Of a DNA stretch of 64,000 bases, positions 20,969-31,000 are shown one piece after another (the first letter of the stretch is position 1; every line of letters starts with the position of its first letter). Source of the DNA: DASRDU01 sp035652435 (GTDB taxonomy: Bacteria; Acidobacteriota; Blastocatellia; RBC074); NCBI GenBank assembly GCA_035652435.1, contig DASRDU010000072.1, forward strand, positions 115,242-179,241. The letters are read 5' to 3'. Position numbers and translations under genes: made by a program. The notes below the pieces were generated by a model, which saw only the letters and a list, made by a program, of their open reading frames with translations, was not told the DNA's origin and ran no database searches.

Positions 20969-21556
20969 TTGGACGGGAAACAATTATCGCCGGAGAGAGT
21001 GGCCGAAGACAGAGCCTTCCAGCCGTCAACCGCGTCACAGCCGGACACGGTTGACGGCTTCAGTTATGACGGGCGGGCAGAGTCGGAGGCCGCGAGTGCG
21101 TTATCTGAAGGGACCCGGGGGGAAAAGTATTTCGTCTTTTCACTGGCTGAGACCAGATACGCGATCCCGTTCGGCAACCTGGTCGCGGTCGAAAGGCCGC
21201 CCCACGTGACCCCGTTGCCGGGCGTGCCGAAGTGGCTGGCCGGGGTGGCGAATCATGGCGGCGAGATCATTTCGATAGTTGATTGTCGCGCCATTTTCCG
21301 GGTTGACACCCCGCCGCGGCCGGATCAGCAGTGCCTCTGTATTGTGGCGACCGGGGACAAGGAGATCACGACGGGTCTGCTCGTTGATCGCATGGAGGGG
21401 CTCTCGGGCTTGCCCGCCGATCAGCCCGGATCACAGGCCGGCCCCGGCGGGCATCAGGTTTCGCCGTACGTCCGCGGCGTCTATGAAGATCAGGGGCACT
21501 CGTTGAGGATCCTGAATGTGGAAAAACTGCTGCGGTCGCTTGACGTGGGCCGGTGA
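20969..21556 (+). CDS. CheW-like coupling protein
   Basis: A 195-residue protein with a variable N-terminal extension of about 50 residues followed by a CheW domain (about 53-195): KYFVFSLAETRYAIPFGNLVAVERP, PLPGVPKWLAGVANHGGEIISIVD, and TGLLVDRMEGL. CheW proteins bridge receptor and CheA kinase at the membrane array. The TTG start follows GGGAGG at good spacing; no ATG fits better. It stands between the DUF4388 and receptor genes, like PixI or PilI in type IV pilus chemosensory operons. Confidence 0.9.
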   Translation: MDGKQLSPERVAEDRAFQPSTASQPDTVDGFSYDGRAESEAASALSEGTRGEKYFVFSLAETRYAIPFGNLVAVERPPHVTPLPGVPKWLAGVANHGGEIISIVDCRAIFRVDTPPRPDQQCLCIVATGDKEITTGLLVDRMEGLSGLPADQPGSQAGPGGHQVSPYVRGVYEDQGHSLRILNVEKLLRSLDVGR

Positions 21557-21792
21557 GCCGGGCGCGGATTTGCCCGGGGCAATCCCTGATCGCTTCCTGC
21601 CGGCAGCCTGATCATCTCCAGACATCGCGGCCTCGCAGGCCGGAACGGCACTCCTGATCACCTTGATCTGTTTCGCGGACGGGAACGTGCAATCTGCAGG
21701 GACACTCTGAAATCAGGCCCGTCGCGGCGCGCGCGCGGCACCGCTTCGGGTCACCGGCATTCGGGTCGTCCCGTCAGAAAGGAATCACTGAT

Positions 21793-23547
21793 ATGGAAAG
21801 CTCAGCAACATTCGACAGCCCGGGAGTGAACGGCAGGTTCGGAATACTTTCGACCAGTCAGGGCAGGCTCTGGCTGGTCGTCGCGGTCTCGGCGGCGGTG
21901 ACCCTGATGATGTGGATCGGCATGCTTTACTTCGCCTCCGCCGCGCAGAAGAAGGTCGAGGCCGCCCTGGCCGCCATCCCGGAATCGAGTGCTGACTATC
22001 AGCCGGTCAGTGCCGAAGTCGAAAAAGTGAACAAATTGACCGCATCCATGCTGGCCGCCGCCGAAAAGAAGGTGCAGGCGGATCGCACCGGAATGGTCGA
22101 ATTGTCGCGCGTCACCGCCGACGAAGCTTTTACTCACATGGCCGCCCTGAATCAGGCCTCCGCGAGTGCGGGCAAAGCGCTCCGCTCAATGGAAGTGGCG
22201 GAAGCGGTCAGGCGCGAACGCGCCGGGCAACTGCCGGCGGCTGCTTCCGGGTTCAGCCGCAGCGTGGCTTACCCGACATTCTTCCTGCTCGCCCTGGGCA
22301 TCGGCCTGATCGCGGGCTCGGGCTTCTGGCTGAGCCGTTCGACCACTCGTCCGCAGAATGAAACCAGTGAAATGGCGAGCCCGATGGCCACGGATAATCT
22401 CTCAGCCGAAATCAGTCCGGCACTAAACGACGAAACCGGTGAGGCGCAGAACAGGTTGCCTGGCGATGCGGTGGTGATGGTGCCGACTCCATCATTAAAC
22501 GACGAAACCGGTGGGGCGGAGAACCCGGTCGTGGAGCCGGCGGCCCCTGCGAGCGAAGCGGCGCAGGGTGGGCTGCCGGGCGAAGCCGGGGAGGGCGCCG
22601 GTGTCGCTGTCACTGACCCGTTCAACTCTCTGATTGCCGAACTGCGGCAACTCGTCGGCCAGGTCCAGATGGTGGCCGGCCAGATGACTCTGGCGGCCAC
22701 CGAAACGGCGAAGGCGACCGAACACGTGGCGCAGGGGAGTGAACAGCAGACGCTTCAGGTTCTGCAGATGAACAAGGCCATCAGCGAAATGGCGCTGGCC
22801 ATCGGGCAGGTCTCCGAAAGCGCGAACGTCTCCTCGGGCGTGGCGCAGCAGGCGCTCGCGACCGCGCGGCAGGGGACTCGGGCGGCGCAGGGCACGATCC
22901 GGGGAATGGAACGCGTCCGCGAGCGGGTCCAGCAGACGACCAGACAGATCAGGCACCTCGGCGAAAGCTCGCAGGAGATCGGTGAAATCGCGCGGCTCAT
23001 TGAAGGCATCACGGATCGCACTGCGATCCTCGCGCTCAACGCCTCGGTGCAGGCGGCGCTGGCCGGCGGGGCGGGCCGCAGTTTCGGGATGGCGGCCGAA
23101 GAGATCGAGCGACTGGCCGAACGTTCCGCGGGCGCGGCCCGCCGGATCACCGAGCTGGCGACGGCCATCCAGCAGGGGGCGGGCGAAGCGCTCTCGGCGA
23201 TGGAAGAGAGCAGCCGCGACGTGGCCGAAGGGGCACAACTCGCCGGCCGGGTCGGCGAGTCGCTCAATCAGCTCGAGGCCGCGTCGAACAACCTGGCTGA
23301 AGTGATTCAGTCAATCGTGCGTGCGGCCGTCCGGCAGGCCGACAGCTCCGAGCAGGTGACCGCGGCGATGAGCGAGATCGCCGAAATCACGCAGCAGACG
23401 GCGGCGGACGTCAAACAGTCATCCGTCACGGTCAGCGACCTGACCAAACTGGCCGAGGAGCTGAACGCTTCGGTCGCCTCGTTCGAGCTGCCCGAACTAC
23501 CCGGGGGCGCGAATGACGGCGGCAGGCTACAGGCCACCGCCTCCTGA
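21793..23547 (+). CDS. PilJ/PixJ-like methyl-accepting chemotaxis receptor
   Basis: A 584-residue transmembrane receptor. TM1 is at about residues 26-49 and TM2 at about 157-179, enclosing a short helical periplasmic domain of about 107 residues. No HAMP domain is evident; a Pro/Glu-rich linker of about 90 residues follows TM2 and contains a duplicated segment ([AS]LNDETG[EG]). The signalling domain (about 285-560) has the hairpin tip ITDRTAILALNASVQAALAG, which matches the ALNASxQAA form typical of PilJ-type receptors and not the LLALNAAIEAARAGE of flagellar ones. The usual Glu after AG is Gly here. It likely feeds the CheA encoded 55 bases downstream. Confidence 0.92.
   Translation: MESSATFDSPGVNGRFGILSTSQGRLWLVVAVSAAVTLMMWIGMLYFASAAQKKVEAALAAIPESSADYQPVSAEVEKVNKLTASMLAAAEKKVQADRTGMVELSRVTADEAFTHMAALNQASASAGKALRSMEVAEAVRRERAGQLPAAASGFSRSVAYPTFFLLALGIGLIAGSGFWLSRSTTRPQNETSEMASPMATDNLSAEISPALNDETGEAQNRLPGDAVVMVPTPSLNDETGGAENPVVEPAAPASEAAQGGLPGEAGEGAGVAVTDPFNSLIAELRQLVGQVQMVAGQMTLAATETAKATEHVAQGSEQQTLQVLQMNKAISEMALAIGQVSESANVSSGVAQQALATARQGTRAAQGTIRGMERVRERVQQTTRQIRHLGESSQEIGEIARLIEGITDRTAILALNASVQAALAGGAGRSFGMAAEEIERLAERSAGAARRITELATAIQQGAGEALSAMEESSRDVAEGAQLAGRVGESLNQLEAASNNLAEVIQSIVRAAVRQADSSEQVTAAMSEIAEITQQTAADVKQSSVTVSDLTKLAEELNASVASFELPELPGGANDGGRLQATAS
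22424..22524 (+). repeat. In-frame 72-bp spaced direct repeat in receptor linker
   Basis: Two copies of TAAACGACGAAACCGGTG followed by near-identical GGCG-AGAAC begin at 22424 and 22496, 72 bases (24 codons) apart. They encode LNDETGEAQN and LNDETGGAEN. The distance keeps the reading frame, so it is a simple linker expansion. Confidence 0.75.
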
Positions 23548-23602
23548 GGGGGCGCGGGCGCGGATCGGAGCGAACAGTCTTTAAGGTCTCCACAGACGGG
23601 AG

Positions 23603-26600
23603 ATGACCGAAATGATGGATCGAATGTTTGACCCGGAAGATGTGGCCGGCTTCATTGTCGAGGCCAACGGCTACCTGCCCGACATTCTGCAGGGGATTGA
23701 GGATTACCTCAACAACAGAAGCAACGTCGAGAAGCTTGAGAAGGCTTACTGCTACACGCACTCGATCAAGGGCGGGGCTTCGGTGCTGGGCTTCAAACAG
23801 CTGAGCGAAGTGGCCAGCCACCTCGAAGCGCTCATGCTGGATCTGGGCGACGGGCAGCTGACGGTCAGCAAGGAGACCGCGCTCAGTCTGCGCCAGGCCA
23901 CCATCAAACTGGCCAACCATCTGGATGAGGTGTCAGCCGATGCCCTGAAGGATGCATCGGGATGTCCCACGGATCAGGCGAGTGCGGCCGGTGAACCGGT
24001 CACCCCTGATGAGCCTGCCGAACTTCGGACTCAGGCCGAAGACCCGCTGCCGCCGCCTGCGGTGACTGCCGCTCATCCCGCCGCCCGGGAAGAAGAGCTG
24101 CTGGATCTGCCTGACGAATTATCCGACCTCCGCGCCGTCGTCGTCGGCGAGATGGCGGGACTGGATTTGCCTGACTTGCCGGGCGCCCAAGCCGCGCCCC
24201 GGGTTGAGCATGCTGTTACAGGGGCGCTCGTCGTCAACGGGTCGGCGGTGAATGAGCCCGCCTTCCCCAGCGCCGAACTGCTGGAGGAACTGGCCGAAAT
24301 CTTCGCGCTCGAAGCGAGAGAGCATTTGTGGAATATGGGTTCCTCGCTGCGGGAACTGGGCGGGCGGCCTGACGACCGGGAGTTACTGCAATCCATCCGG
24401 CGCACCGCACACTCGCTCCGGGGCGCGGCGGCGACGGTCGGCTACCGAGAGGTCGCCGAACTCACCCACCGCATGGAAGACCTGCTCGACAGGCTCTGCC
24501 AGGGCCGGCTCGAGGCCACCAAAGAGACCCTGCAACTGCTCCTTCTTTCAACCGACACGCTCAAGGGCATGATTGACGGCAGCGCCGATGCCAGGGCGGT
24601 CGAGGGCCTCTATGATCGGTACGCGCGGACGCTCGGGGCAAAATCGCCGGAGCCGGCCACGCCGGAACCCGTCATCCCGGCGGATGACGCGCCGGCCCAG
24701 GCAAAGGGCGGGCAGTTTGTGCGCATCCCCATCGGGCGGCTGGACGAACTGGTCAGCCTGACGAGCGAGCTGGTGGTGATGCGCGCCTCGTTCGAGCAGT
24801 GCCTGACGGGTTTTGCCCGTCAGCTCGAAGACCTCCGCTCGAGCAGCGAACGCCTGAAGCGCGTCTCATCGCGCCTTGAAACGCAGCCCGAGGCCGGCAG
24901 TGACGGATCAGAACCTGATCGTGACGGCGACTTCCAGTTGCTCGCGCGCGAACTGGCCGAAACGGCGGGCGACGCCCGCGTGATCAGCGGCGCACTGGAT
25001 GCGCTGACCGACGACCTCGCCGGGTTCCTCAACCGCCAGAGCCGGCTCTCGGGCGAGATTCAGGAAAAGCTGATGCGCCTGCGGCTGGTCCCGCTCGCCA
25101 CGCTGGCGACGCGCCTCCACCGCATCGTCGGCAACGTGGCGGCGCAGCAGGGCAAGCAGGTCGAACTGGTGCTGGCGGGGGCGGAGACCGAACTCGACAA
25201 GGCCGTGATCGAAGAACTTTCCGACCCGTTGCAGCACATCCTGCGCAACGCTGTGGATCATGGCATCGAGCCGCCCGCGGCGCGCGAGGCCCGGGGCAAA
25301 TCGCCAAAAGGGACGATTCAGATTTCGGCCTGGGGCGAAGGCACACAGGTCGTCGTTCAGATCCAGGATGACGGCAACGGGCTTGATGCCGAAGAGCTGA
25401 GAGCCATCGCCGTCCGTCAGGGCATCTTCCCCCGGACAGAGGACGCGTCGGAGATGGCCGATGAAGATCTCTGGCCGCTGATCTTCCTGCCCAGCTTCAG
25501 CACGAGCCGGGACGCGGGCGAGGGTTCCGGGCGCGGCGTCGGCATGGACGTGGTCCAGACGGCAGTGCGCCGGCTGCGGGGCAGCATCTCGGTTGATTCG
25601 CGTTCGGGGCAGGGCACCTCTTTCATCATCCGCCTGCCGATGACGCTGGCCGTGATGCCGGTGATGATGGTGAAGTCGGGGCAGGAGACTTATGCGATTC
25701 CGCTCGGGGACATCACAGAGACTCTGCGCGGCGGTGAGCATCAGATTGATCATTCCGGCGAGACCCCGGTGACTCAGGTGGACGGACAGATGCTGCCGGT
25801 CGTCCGGCTCTCTGACCTGCTCAGGCCCGGGTCGCCGGTTGATAAGGCGGAAGCGCATCAGCCCGCGCTGATTCTCAGGGTCAATAACAGACAGGTCGCG
25901 CTGGTGGTGGATCAGACCCTTGGCGGTCGCGAAATCGTGGTCAGGAATCTCGGCAATCATCTGCGCCACGTCCACGGTGTGATGGGCGCCACGCTCGTCG
26001 CCGACGGCAGCGTCGCGCTGATTCTGAACCTGGCGGAACTGGTGGGCGATTCAGTGCGCGGGCCGGCGAGTGAAACGGCCGGGGACACGACCCGCCTCGA
26101 CCCGGTCACGAGTGTGCTGGCCGGTCAGCCCGCGCCGGCGAGCGCGGCGCTGCCGTCGGCGACGATGACTCGCGAACTGGCCGGGTCAACGTCGGCTCTG
26201 CCGATACAGCCCCCTTCGACCGGGCAGAACCCGGATGCCATCACCGTCATGGTCGTTGATGACTCGCCGAGCGCGCGCCGCGTCTCGACGGGTCTGCTCG
26301 GCCGCATGGGGTGGAATTCTCTTCAGGCCAGAGACGGGCTTGAGGCGCTCGAGTATCTGCAAAACTCCGCGACGACGCCCGACCTGCTGCTGCTCGATCT
26401 CGAGATGCCGCGCATGGACGGGTATCAACTGCTGGCCGCGCTCCGGTCGCAGCCGGCGTGGCGCAACCTGCCGGTCGTCATCGTGACCACACAGGCCGGC
26501 GACGCACAGCGCCAGCGGGTGATGGAACTGGGCGCGACGGATTACCTGGTCAAGCCATATCAGGACGGGGCGCTGGCCAGTCTGATTTCAAGGCTGGTGG

Positions 26601-26614
26601 GACAAAAACAATGA
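23603..26614 (+). CDS. CheA-type hybrid histidine kinase (HPt-HPt-CheA-CheW-REC)
   Basis: A 1003-residue kinase. Two HPt domains are present, with phosphorylatable histidines H53 (YTHSIKGGA) and H270 (RTAHSLRGA). The dimerisation and ATPase core follows with N box LRNAVDHGIEPP, G1 DDGNGLD and G2 GSGRGVGMDVV. A CheW-like domain (about 685-815) and a C-terminal receiver with VDDSPSAR near 885 and LLLDLEMPRMDG near 930 complete it. This is the PixL/ChpA/PilL layout of type IV pilus systems, not flagellar CheA. No CheB, CheR or separate CheY gene lies beside it. A short G+C stem (26658-26664 with 26676-26682) lies just after the stop. Confidence 0.95.
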   Translation: MTEMMDRMFDPEDVAGFIVEANGYLPDILQGIEDYLNNRSNVEKLEKAYCYTHSIKGGASVLGFKQLSEVASHLEALMLDLGDGQLTVSKETALSLRQATIKLANHLDEVSADALKDASGCPTDQASAAGEPVTPDEPAELRTQAEDPLPPPAVTAAHPAAREEELLDLPDELSDLRAVVVGEMAGLDLPDLPGAQAAPRVEHAVTGALVVNGSAVNEPAFPSAELLEELAEIFALEAREHLWNMGSSLRELGGRPDDRELLQSIRRTAHSLRGAAATVGYREVAELTHRMEDLLDRLCQGRLEATKETLQLLLLSTDTLKGMIDGSADARAVEGLYDRYARTLGAKSPEPATPEPVIPADDAPAQAKGGQFVRIPIGRLDELVSLTSELVVMRASFEQCLTGFARQLEDLRSSSERLKRVSSRLETQPEAGSDGSEPDRDGDFQLLARELAETAGDARVISGALDALTDDLAGFLNRQSRLSGEIQEKLMRLRLVPLATLATRLHRIVGNVAAQQGKQVELVLAGAETELDKAVIEELSDPLQHILRNAVDHGIEPPAAREARGKSPKGTIQISAWGEGTQVVVQIQDDGNGLDAEELRAIAVRQGIFPRTEDASEMADEDLWPLIFLPSFSTSRDAGEGSGRGVGMDVVQTAVRRLRGSISVDSRSGQGTSFIIRLPMTLAVMPVMMVKSGQETYAIPLGDITETLRGGEHQIDHSGETPVTQVDGQMLPVVRLSDLLRPGSPVDKAEAHQPALILRVNNRQVALVVDQTLGGREIVVRNLGNHLRHVHGVMGATLVADGSVALILNLAELVGDSVRGPASETAGDTTRLDPVTSVLAGQPAPASAALPSATMTRELAGSTSALPIQPPSTGQNPDAITVMVVDDSPSARRVSTGLLGRMGWNSLQARDGLEALEYLQNSATTPDLLLLDLEMPRMDGYQLLAALRSQPAWRNLPVVIVTTQAGDAQRQRVMELGATDYLVKPYQDGALASLISRLVGQKQ

Positions 26615-26657
26615 AGCGACGGCCTGAGGATGATTCGAAGGCTCGTGCCCGAGGAGT

Positions 26658-26682
26658 CGCCCGGTTCGGCTGAGGCCGGGCG
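26658..26682 (+). terminator. Possible terminator between convergent chemosensory genes
   Basis: CGCCCGG (26658-26664) can pair with CCGGGCG (26676-26682) around an 11-base loop, 44 bases after the CheA stop. The next gene is convergent, so transcription should end here, but there is no T-run, so the call is weak. Confidence 0.3.
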
Positions 26683-26708
26683 AAGGGATGCGCAGGTGTC
26701 CACGCCCC

Positions 26709-27683
26709 TCACGCGGGCCTGATGACCCCTTCCCTGAGTAACCGCAGCAGGGCGCTGACGGTCTCCAGATCAGTGAGTGGCGAGGCCGTGAGGGTCGCCT
26801 CAAGGCTGCGGTGCTGCTCGACGAGCATCATCATCGTGGCCGCCTGTTCATCCAGTGGTCGCCGGATCGCGCCCATCTCGACCTCGAAGCTCTCCCCCTG
26901 CTCAGCCAGTTCCGCCCGCCGCAGCTGATACTCGTTGAGCAGCGTGAGCTTTTCGAGCAGCTGATGATCGAGCCGCCCGGAAAGTGACGGCTCGCACCCG
27001 CAGCGACGGTTCTCGATAACGAACGTTCCGGAACTCCAGCCGAGCATGCGCGAGAAGGCTTTTTCACCCGAGAGCCAGCCGGTCTCCGCATGGACGAGCG
27101 AGCCGTCGGTCAGATAAATCGTGCCCCCGTCATCGCTCGTGTTCAGCCGGAGACAGTAATTCCCCTGGCCCAGCGCCATCACGGTCTGGAGGACGTCGGC
27201 GACTGTGATCCCGCCGAAATGCCCGTTCATAATCAACTGCGAATCGGTTCGTTCGAGCGCCATCCTGAGGGCGCGGGCGGACTGATTGCTGGTGATCTGC
27301 CGGCGCACCTTGAGGACCAGTTCTTCCGCCTCGATGGGCTTGCTGAGGTAATCATCCGCGCCGATCCTGAGGCCCTGAATGCGATCAGACGGCCTGCCCT
27401 TGCCCGAGCAGAACAGGAAGGGAATGTCTGAGTGCCCCATCTCACGTACCTTCTGATAAAACTCGAAGCCGCTCATCTCCGGCATATTGACATCAGCCAC
27501 GATCACGCCAGGCCTGAGGCGGGCGAGCTGGCGCAACGCCTCGTTCGGGCTTTCGACTGAGGTGACCTGGAAATGCGCCTTCTCAAGCACTTTGGTCAGG
27601 AACAGGAGGGCGATGCGGTCGTCGTCAACCAGGAGGACATCCGTCCGCTGATCCCCTTCAGCAAAGGCGTTGGCTGGTCTCAT
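26709..27683 (-). CDS. Response regulator with N-terminal REC and C-terminal DUF4388 (PixG/PatA-like)
   Basis: A 324-residue protein. The receiver (about residues 13-135) has the acidic pocket DD near 20-22, phospho-acceptor D64 (VADVNMPEMSG) and YLSKP with the conserved Lys. A DUF4388 domain follows (about 165-265: LIMNGHFGGITVADVLQ, GTIYLTDGSLVHAE, SGTFVIENR), then a helical tail. In PatA and PixG the PATAN-type domain precedes the receiver; here the order is reversed. It faces the CheA gene across 94 bases and is the obvious output candidate for that kinase. Confidence 0.92.
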   Translation of the reverse strand: MRPANAFAEGDQRTDVLLVDDDRIALLFLTKVLEKAHFQVTSVESPNEALRQLARLRPGVIVADVNMPEMSGFEFYQKVREMGHSDIPFLFCSGKGRPSDRIQGLRIGADDYLSKPIEAEELVLKVRRQITSNQSARALRMALERTDSQLIMNGHFGGITVADVLQTVMALGQGNYCLRLNTSDDGGTIYLTDGSLVHAETGWLSGEKAFSRMLGWSSGTFVIENRRCGCEPSLSGRLDHQLLEKLTLLNEYQLRRAELAEQGESFEVEMGAIRRPLDEQAATMMMLVEQHRSLEATLTASPLTDLETVSALLRLLREGVIRPA

Positions 27684-28016
27684 TTGATCCGTCGAAGATT
27701 AAGGGGCTTCAGGTTCAGGGGTGAGGGTGATGTTTTTCGGGCGCTCGCCGACATTATTACCACGACTCCCCCGTCCGGCAAAATACATTCTGGGCTGAAC
27801 GGAGGAATCGTGGTGATGCAGCAGAAATATAACTGATAACGAAAAATTCGCGGGCCTTTAGCGGATTTTTCCGCAGTGGGAATGAAATAACCGCGCCAGA
27901 ATAAACAACCACGGGGACACTGGGGGACGCGGGGAAAGACAAAATCATAACAGCTGCTTCTTTCCCCGCGTCCCCCAGTGTCCCCGTGGTTTGGTGTTTT
28001 ATTCTGCCCCTGATGC
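27684..28016. other. Intergenic region carrying a long palindrome
   Basis: 333 bases between the start of the REC-DUF4388 gene and the stop of the RND gene, both leftward. The right half is taken up by the R4 palindrome; the left half (27684-27840) should hold the promoter of the regulator. I see no gene. Confidence 0.55.
27907..27991. repeat. Perfect 32-bp inverted repeat, family R4
   Basis: Arms 27907-27938 and 27960-27991 are exact reverse complements with a 21-base loop; the left arm starts AACCACGGGGACACTGGG. Flanking AGAATAAA and TTTTATTCT extend the pairing. It lies 26 bases past the stop of the RND gene on the minus strand and could end that transcript. Confidence 0.85.
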
Positions 28017-31000
28017 TTAATCCCCCGAATCCGACTGGACGATCCCCGGCTGGGCGGCTTGTTTTTTCCCGCGCAGCCAGCGCAGGGGCGTAAAGACGAC
28101 GGCGAATTTCCGCCCCCACTCGGTCGCGCCGAGGTCATCGAAGATCGAGTAGGCCACCGGCGTCAGCAGCAGCGTCAGCAGCAGCGAGAGCGACTGCCCG
28201 CCGATCACGACGATCGCAATCGAGCGGCGCTCTTCGGCCCCGGGGCCCGTGCCCACGGCGAGCGGCAGCATGCCCGCGACGAGCGCGAGCGTCGTCATGA
28301 GGATCGGTCGCAGGCGGTCGCGGTTGGCCTGAATGATCGCCGCGTCGCGCTCCATCCCGTTGCGGCGCAGGTTGAGCGTGTGGTCAATCTGGAGGATGGC
28401 GTTCTTCTTGACCACGCCGAACAGCACCAGAATGCCCAGCGCCGAATAGAGATTGAGCGAGTTGTCGGTCATCCAGAGCGAGAGCAGCGCGAACGGCACG
28501 GCCACCGGCAGACTGAGCAGGATCGTCACCGGGTGGATTGTACTCTCGAACTGCGAGGCGAGGATCATGTACATGAACGCGATCGAGAGCAGGAAGGCGA
28601 TGATGAACTCCCTGAAGGTGCGCTCCAGTTCGCGCCCGCGCCCGCCGACCGTCGCGTTGTATTCCGGCCCGAGCCCCATGCGCGCGAACTCCGCGCGCAG
28701 CGCCGCCATGCGGTCGGCCAGACCGTAGCCTGGCGCGATCGAGGCGCGCATTGAGACCACGCGCTGGCGGTCGAGCCGGTCAATCCGCGAAGGGGCGTTC
28801 GACCGCTCGATCGTGACCAGGTTGTCGAGCGGCGCGAGCCCCGCCTTCGTTGACGGGACGAGGAGCCGCGAGATCGTCTCCTGATCGTTGCGGTGGCCCT
28901 GCTCGAGGCGCAACTGCACGTCGTAATCGTCGTTGACGGTCTCGTCGTGGTAGCGCGAGACGCGGTCGTCGCCGCCGACCATCAGCCGCAGCGCCGTCGC
29001 GATGTCGGTCGTGTCCACGCCCAGATCGGCCGCGCGCGCGCGGTCGATCTTCACGCGCAGCTCCGGCTTGTCGAGCTTGAGCGTCACGTCCGCGTCAATG
29101 ATGCCGTTGGCGGGCGCCCACTCGCGCAGTTTATTGGCGCTCTGGTAGAGCGTCATGATGTCAGGGCCGCGCAGGCTGAAATCGAGTTCCGCCGGTCCGG
29201 TGCCCAGATTGATCGATTGCGGGTTGCGCACGGCGATCCGCAGGTGCGTGTATTTGCGCATCCGCTGCCGGATTTGCTGCATCACGTCGCGCGCGCTGAA
29301 ATTGTTGCGGAACACGGCCAGCGGTTCACCGCGCTTGAGGCCCGCGAGGAATTTCTGAAAGTTGACCGTGCGCTCCTCGTGCGGCGGGAGGCGCACATAA
29401 ATATCGCCGTTGTTGGCTGAGCCGAGGAAGGAGCCGTAGCCGCCGACCGAGGCCAGCATGAGGCGGATTTCCGGCATCTGCCTGAGGTCTTTTTCGATCT
29501 CCTGGAGGGCCTCATTCATCGCCACGACGCTCGTGCCCTCGGGGGCGTTGACGCTGACGTTGAATTCCGCCTCGTCAACGTTGCTCGGGATGTACTCCTG
29601 CCTGACCAGCCCGTAGAGCGGGACCGAGGAAATCATGACCGCAATGGCCAGCGCTACCGTAACCAGCCGGTGGCGCATCACCAGCCGCAGCATCGCCGTG
29701 TAGCCGCGGTCAATCCACGCGTAGAAGCCGCGCCGCGAGGCCGCCTGATCATGCCCGTGGCCCGCCGCGTCCCCGATGTGCAGCAGCCGCGCGCTCATCA
29801 CCGGCGTCAGCGTGAACGACACGAGCAGGCTGACCATAATCGCCACCGCCGCCGTCAGGCCGAACTGGTAGAGGAAGCGCCCCGAGATCGAGGACATGAA
29901 CGAGACCGGCAGGAAGATCACGACCAGCGAAAACGTGGTCGCCATCACCGCCATCCCGATCTCGCGCGTCGCTTCTCTGGCCGCCTCCATCGGCTTCATC
30001 TTCTTCTCCTCGATGAAGCGGAAGATGTTTTCCAGCACCACGATCGCGTCGTCAATCACCACGCCGACCATCAGCACCAGCGCCAGCATCGTCACGCTGT
30101 TGAGCGTGAAATTGAGCGCCCGCATCATGCCGAAGGTCGAGATGACCGAAGTCGGGATCGCAATCCCCGCGATGATCGTCGAGCGCCACGAGCGCATGAA
30201 TACCAGCACGACCAGACACGCGAGGATGCTGCCCAGAATGAGGTGGGTGTTGATTTCGTGCAGCGCGTTGTAGATGTAGCGTGACTGATCCTGGATGACT
30301 TCGAGGCGGATGTCGGCCGGGAGCTGCTGGCCCAGGCGCTCGAGCTTCTTCTTGACCTCCTCGATGACCGCCACGGTGTTCGAGCCGGACTGGCGGATGA
30401 TCCCGAGCGAGACCGACGGGACGCCGTTGAGGCGCGAAATCGAGCGCTGCTCCTTCGTGCCGTCCTCCGCGCGGCCCACGTCGCGGATGCGCACCGGCGT
30501 GCCGTTGATGTTGGTGATGACCAGGTCGTTGAAGTCACGCGGGTCGGTGATCTTGCCCATCGTGCGCAGGGTCATCTCGCGCCGGCCCGTGTCCACGTTA
30601 CCGCCCGGCACGTCGGCGTTCTGCCGCACGAGCGCCTGCCGCACGAGCGTGATCGGGATGCGGTAGGCGGCCAGGCGGTCCGCGTCAATCCAGATGTTGA
30701 TCGCGCGACTCAGTCCCCCCATCACGCGGACCTCGCCGACGCCCAGAGCGCGTTCGATCTCGCGTTTGACCTGCTTGTCGGCCAGTTCCGTCAGCTCGCG
30801 CGCCGAGCGGTTGCCCGAGAGCGAAATCGTCATGATCGGCTGAGAGTCGTTGTCAGCCTTCATCACGATCGGCGGGTCGGTGCCGGGTGGCAGTTCGCGC
30901 AGCACTGATTGCACGCGGTCTCGCACGTCCTGCACGGCCACGTCAATTTTGCGGTTCAGGTCGAAGGTCATCGGGACCATCGAAACGCCCTGGCCCGAAA

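Noticed and set aside
29670..30284. His/Arg-rich plus-strand frame opposite the RND permease
   Set aside because: The composition is typical of an antisense shadow; the RND gene is complete on the other strand.
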